In this document: in pieces, positions 62,227 through 64,000 of the stretch
Numbering within the stretch: the stretch's first letter is position 1
How the letters are laid out: every line of letters begins with the position of its first letter
From: an uncultured Eubacteriales bacterium
Lineage (GTDB): Bacteria > Bacillota > Clostridia > Peptostreptococcales > Anaerovoracaceae
Length of the DNA stretch: 64,000 bases
NCBI GenBank assembly: GCA_910583765.1
Contig: CAJTYS010000005.1
Coordinates: 79,418 to 143,417 of the forward strand
Reading direction: 5' to 3'
Program-made: the position numbers and the translations under genes
Notes under the pieces: model-generated
Told to the model about the DNA's origin: nothing
Databases searched by the model: none
What the model saw: only the letters and a program-made list of their open reading frames with translations

Positions 62227-62412
62227 ATGAAACTGGGATTTTCAAAAAAAGATGAAGAACTGACGGAAGACATCACAAGAGATCAGGATAAAAATCCAAA
62301 AGATCTGCTGGTAGGATTAGGCGTAGCAACCGCATTGCTGACAGGCATTGCCGCTGTCAGCTGGAAAGTAGCGGAAAAGTTCAAAAACAAAGATGATGAA
62401 GATTTTGAATAA
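62227..62412 (+). CDS. Small protein with one membrane helix
   Basis: A 61-residue protein with a charged N-terminus, one hydrophobic segment (DLLVGLGVATALLTGIAAVS) and a charged, acidic C-terminus. AAAGGAGAAGGAA is a strong ribosome site and a terminator follows, so it is probably expressed. No family recognised. Confidence 0.7.
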   Translation: MKLGFSKKDEELTEDITRDQDKNPKDLLVGLGVATALLTGIAAVSWKVAEKFKNKDDEDFE

Positions 62413-62423
62413 ACCACATATCC

Positions 62424-62463
62424 AAAAGGAGCCTGGCACGGTTTTGTGACAGGCTCCTTTTAA
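62424..62463 (+). terminator. Terminator after the small membrane protein
   Basis: AAAAGGAGCCTG (62424-62435) pairs with CAGGCTCCTTTT (62450-62461). Confidence 0.92.
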
Positions 62464-62465
62464 TG

Positions 62466-62548
62466 ATGTAGGAAATATCACTTGTGATATTTCCAGAATA
62501 CTAACAAAGTCCACTGTCAAAAGAGAATTGATGAAATTGGCTTTATAC
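62466..62548 (+). repeat. Dispersed ~85-bp repeat, second full copy
   Basis: It contains a perfect 11-bp hairpin, GGAAATATCAC (62471-62481) with GTGATATTTCC (62484-62494), then ACTAACAAAGTCCAC and GAGAATTGATGAAATTGG, matching the copy at 50083. No sigma-54 promoter precedes this copy, so the element is dispersed rather than tied to that promoter type. Confidence 0.75.
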
Positions 62549-62560
62549 GAATCATGTACT

Positions 62561-62624
62561 TTATTCCCCACTTTATTCCCTATCTATGATATAGTGTATA
62601 GGTAGGGAATAAGATGGGGAATAA
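62561..62624 (+). promoter_or_regulatory. Nested palindromic operator/promoter of the AlbA_2 gene
   Basis: Two inverted pairs share one dyad centre: TTATTCCCCA (62561-62570) with TGGGGAATAA (62615-62624), and TTATTCCCTATC (62573-62584) with GGTAGGGAATAA (62601-62612). The gaps between boxes are 2 bases on both sides. TATAGT (62590-62595) sits at the centre. This is a strong four-box operator, probably for the regulator encoded directly downstream. Confidence 0.75.
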
Positions 62625-62654
62625 TCATAATGAAAAGGGCAGGGGATAGATAGG

Positions 62655-64000
62655 ATGGAAGATTTTAAAGCTCTAGTAAGCAGATTAATAAAATACAGTT
62701 CGGAGCAAGAATGGTTTGAATTCAAGGAGAACTGGTATGAGGCAAGCGGAATCGGCGAATATATTTCAGCTATGTCTAATTCTGCAGCAGCGGCAGGCAG
62801 AGACAATGCTTACCTGATCTGGGGCATCAACAATGATACTCACAAATTGACAGGCACCACTTTCAATTACCATGTTGACGTGAAGCAGGAGCCATTAGAG
62901 CATTTCCTAGCTAGACAGATCATTCCGGATATCAATTTTGAGTTCCATGAATTGAAACTGGACAAAAAGCGAGTCGTGGTTCTGTCCATTCCAGCGGCAA
63001 AACAGGTGCCTACCGCATGGAACGGTATCAGATATTTTAGAATTGGATCAAGCAAAGTAAACTTGAGCAAGTATCCTGAGCGAGAATCTAGACTTTTTGA
63101 CATTCTTAGAAATGGACTTCCGGCATTGGAAACAATGGAAGCCTATACACAGGAGCTTACGTTTCGTAAATTGGCATTATATTATGAAGACAAAGGGATC
63201 GTGTTGAACAAGAAAACTTTTGAAAAGAATCTCGGCCTGCGGACAAAAAGTGGAGCATATAATTTATTGGCACAGCTTATATCAGACAATAGCCAGATCC
63301 CTGTGAGAGTATCCATTTTTAAAGGCACTAATAAAGCTGCTCCGCTTTATTCTGTCCGAGAATTTGGGAACAACTGCATCTTGATCACACTGGATAAAGT
63401 GTTGGAATACGGAGATGTGTTGAATATCCTGCAGGCTGATGAGAAGGAACGGATCGTAGAGCGAAAAGAAGTTTCCCTTTTTGACCAAAGGGCATTTCGT
63501 GAAGCTATTGTTAATGCTTTTGTGCATAATCGATGGGTAGATGGAAATGCGCCTATGATATCTGTATATTCTGATCGGATTGAGATTTTGTCAAGAGGAA
63601 CACTGGCTCCGAAACAGACCATGGAGGGATTTTACCTTGGTGAATCCGTGCCAGTGAATCAAAAGCTTTCGGATATCTTTTTACAGCTTCATATCAGTGA
63701 GCGTTCGGGAAGAGGGGTTCCAGTCATTACGGATATATATGGGGCAGAGGCGTTTGAATTTAGAGATAACTCTATTGTTGTGACGATTCCTTTTGAAAAA
63801 TTGTCATTGGATGAGACAGGTGAGGTGGGGGAGCAAGTAGATAATGCAGAAAAAAGGCTGAATCCTACGCGCCAAAAAATCCTGGCTGAGATGAGAAATG
63901 ACCCCAATGTAACGCAGCGTCAGCTTTCAGCGATCATTGGCATTGGAAAAAGCGCAATTGAAAATAATGTGGCGTATCTGCGGGAACATGGATTTGTCCA
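62655..64000 (+). CDS. AlbA_2 / GHKL-ATPase / wHTH regulator (partial)
   Basis: The frame is open from the ATG at 62655 to the window end (448 codons seen). The N-terminus EWFEFKENWYEASGIGEYIS is a Schlafen-type AlbA_2 domain with FRIGSSKVNLSKYPERE; the middle (FREAIVNAFVHNRWVDG and SDRIEILSRGTL, then SERSGRGVPVI) is the HATPase_c_4 domain, and the C-terminus (RQKILAEMRNDPNVTQRQLS) is a winged HTH. Such proteins are thought to be nucleic-acid-binding regulators; function is unproven. A nested palindrome directly upstream suggests autoregulation. The 3' end is outside the window. Confidence 0.88.
   Translation, partial: MEDFKALVSRLIKYSSEQEWFEFKENWYEASGIGEYISAMSNSAAAAGRDNAYLIWGINNDTHKLTGTTFNYHVDVKQEPLEHFLARQIIPDINFEFHELKLDKKRVVVLSIPAAKQVPTAWNGIRYFRIGSSKVNLSKYPERESRLFDILRNGLPALETMEAYTQELTFRKLALYYEDKGIVLNKKTFEKNLGLRTKSGAYNLLAQLISDNSQIPVRVSIFKGTNKAAPLYSVREFGNNCILITLDKVLEYGDVLNILQADEKERIVERKEVSLFDQRAFREAIVNAFVHNRWVDGNAPMISVYSDRIEILSRGTLAPKQTMEGFYLGESVPVNQKLSDIFLQLHISERSGRGVPVITDIYGAEAFEFRDNSIVVTIPFEKLSLDETGEVGEQVDNAEKRLNPTRQKILAEMRNDPNVTQRQLSAIIGIGKSAIENNVAYLREHGFV

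Overview
The window looks like a chromosomal segment of an anaerobic, flagellated, amino-acid-fermenting Clostridia member (Bacillota). The evidence is strong AGGAGG ribosome binding sites, a Bacillota-type flagellin, a phosphotransbutyrylase/butyrate kinase pair, indolepyruvate ferredoxin oxidoreductase, glycyl-radical-type enzymes, sigma-54 enhancer-binding proteins and an Lsa-like ABC-F protein. The species cannot be read from the sequence; a family such as Anaerovoracaceae is only a guess. No rRNA, tRNA, CRISPR array or complete transposon was seen.

1-18.2 kb is a flagellin gene with a CsrA-like leader and its own terminator, then a plus-strand run of glycan genes. These are three large GT2 proteins, a CDP-3,6-dideoxyhexose pathway (RfbF, RfbG, RfbH, reductase), and a second module (PseB-like dehydratase, ThDP enzyme, SDR, NeuB-like synthase, GNAT). 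A pyruvyl-transferase-like protein and CysQ follow. It reads as a flagellin glycosylation island making an unusual sugar.

18.2-29.7 kb holds rpmE, a 92-bp tandem structured repeat array next to an Rpn-type nuclease, and an Lsa-like ABC-F gene behind a leader peptide and terminator. It also holds a LysR regulator divergent from ptb-iorA-iorB-buk, a module that can conserve ATP from 2-keto acid oxidation, and an AAA/PD-(D/E)XK protein.

29.8-41.5 kb holds a P-type ATPase behind a yybP-ykoY (Mn2+) riboswitch, a frameshifted sigma-54 activator, and a sigma-54 operon of ureohydrolase, creatininase and NCS1 permease. Ornithine decarboxylase and an Rpn-like protein follow.

41.5-55.2 kb is the most unusual part. 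Three sigma-54 promoters surround one sigma-54 activator and drive (i) MFS transporter, activase and glycyl-radical-enzyme homologue, (ii) a BKACE and a zinc-ribbon protein, and (iii) a PanE-like dehydrogenase, a two-subunit CoA transferase and a second glycyl-radical-enzyme homologue. Both homologues keep the active-site Cys-x-Glu but have Ser at the glycyl-radical position, so the locus may do chemistry not predicted by the family.

55.3-64 kb holds ilvB-ilvN-ilvC and ilvD (valine/isoleucine synthesis), three small proteins, and an AlbA_2/ATPase regulator behind a nested palindromic operator; that gene runs off the window end. Two MITE-like elements and a dispersed ~85-bp repeat connect distant intergenic regions.
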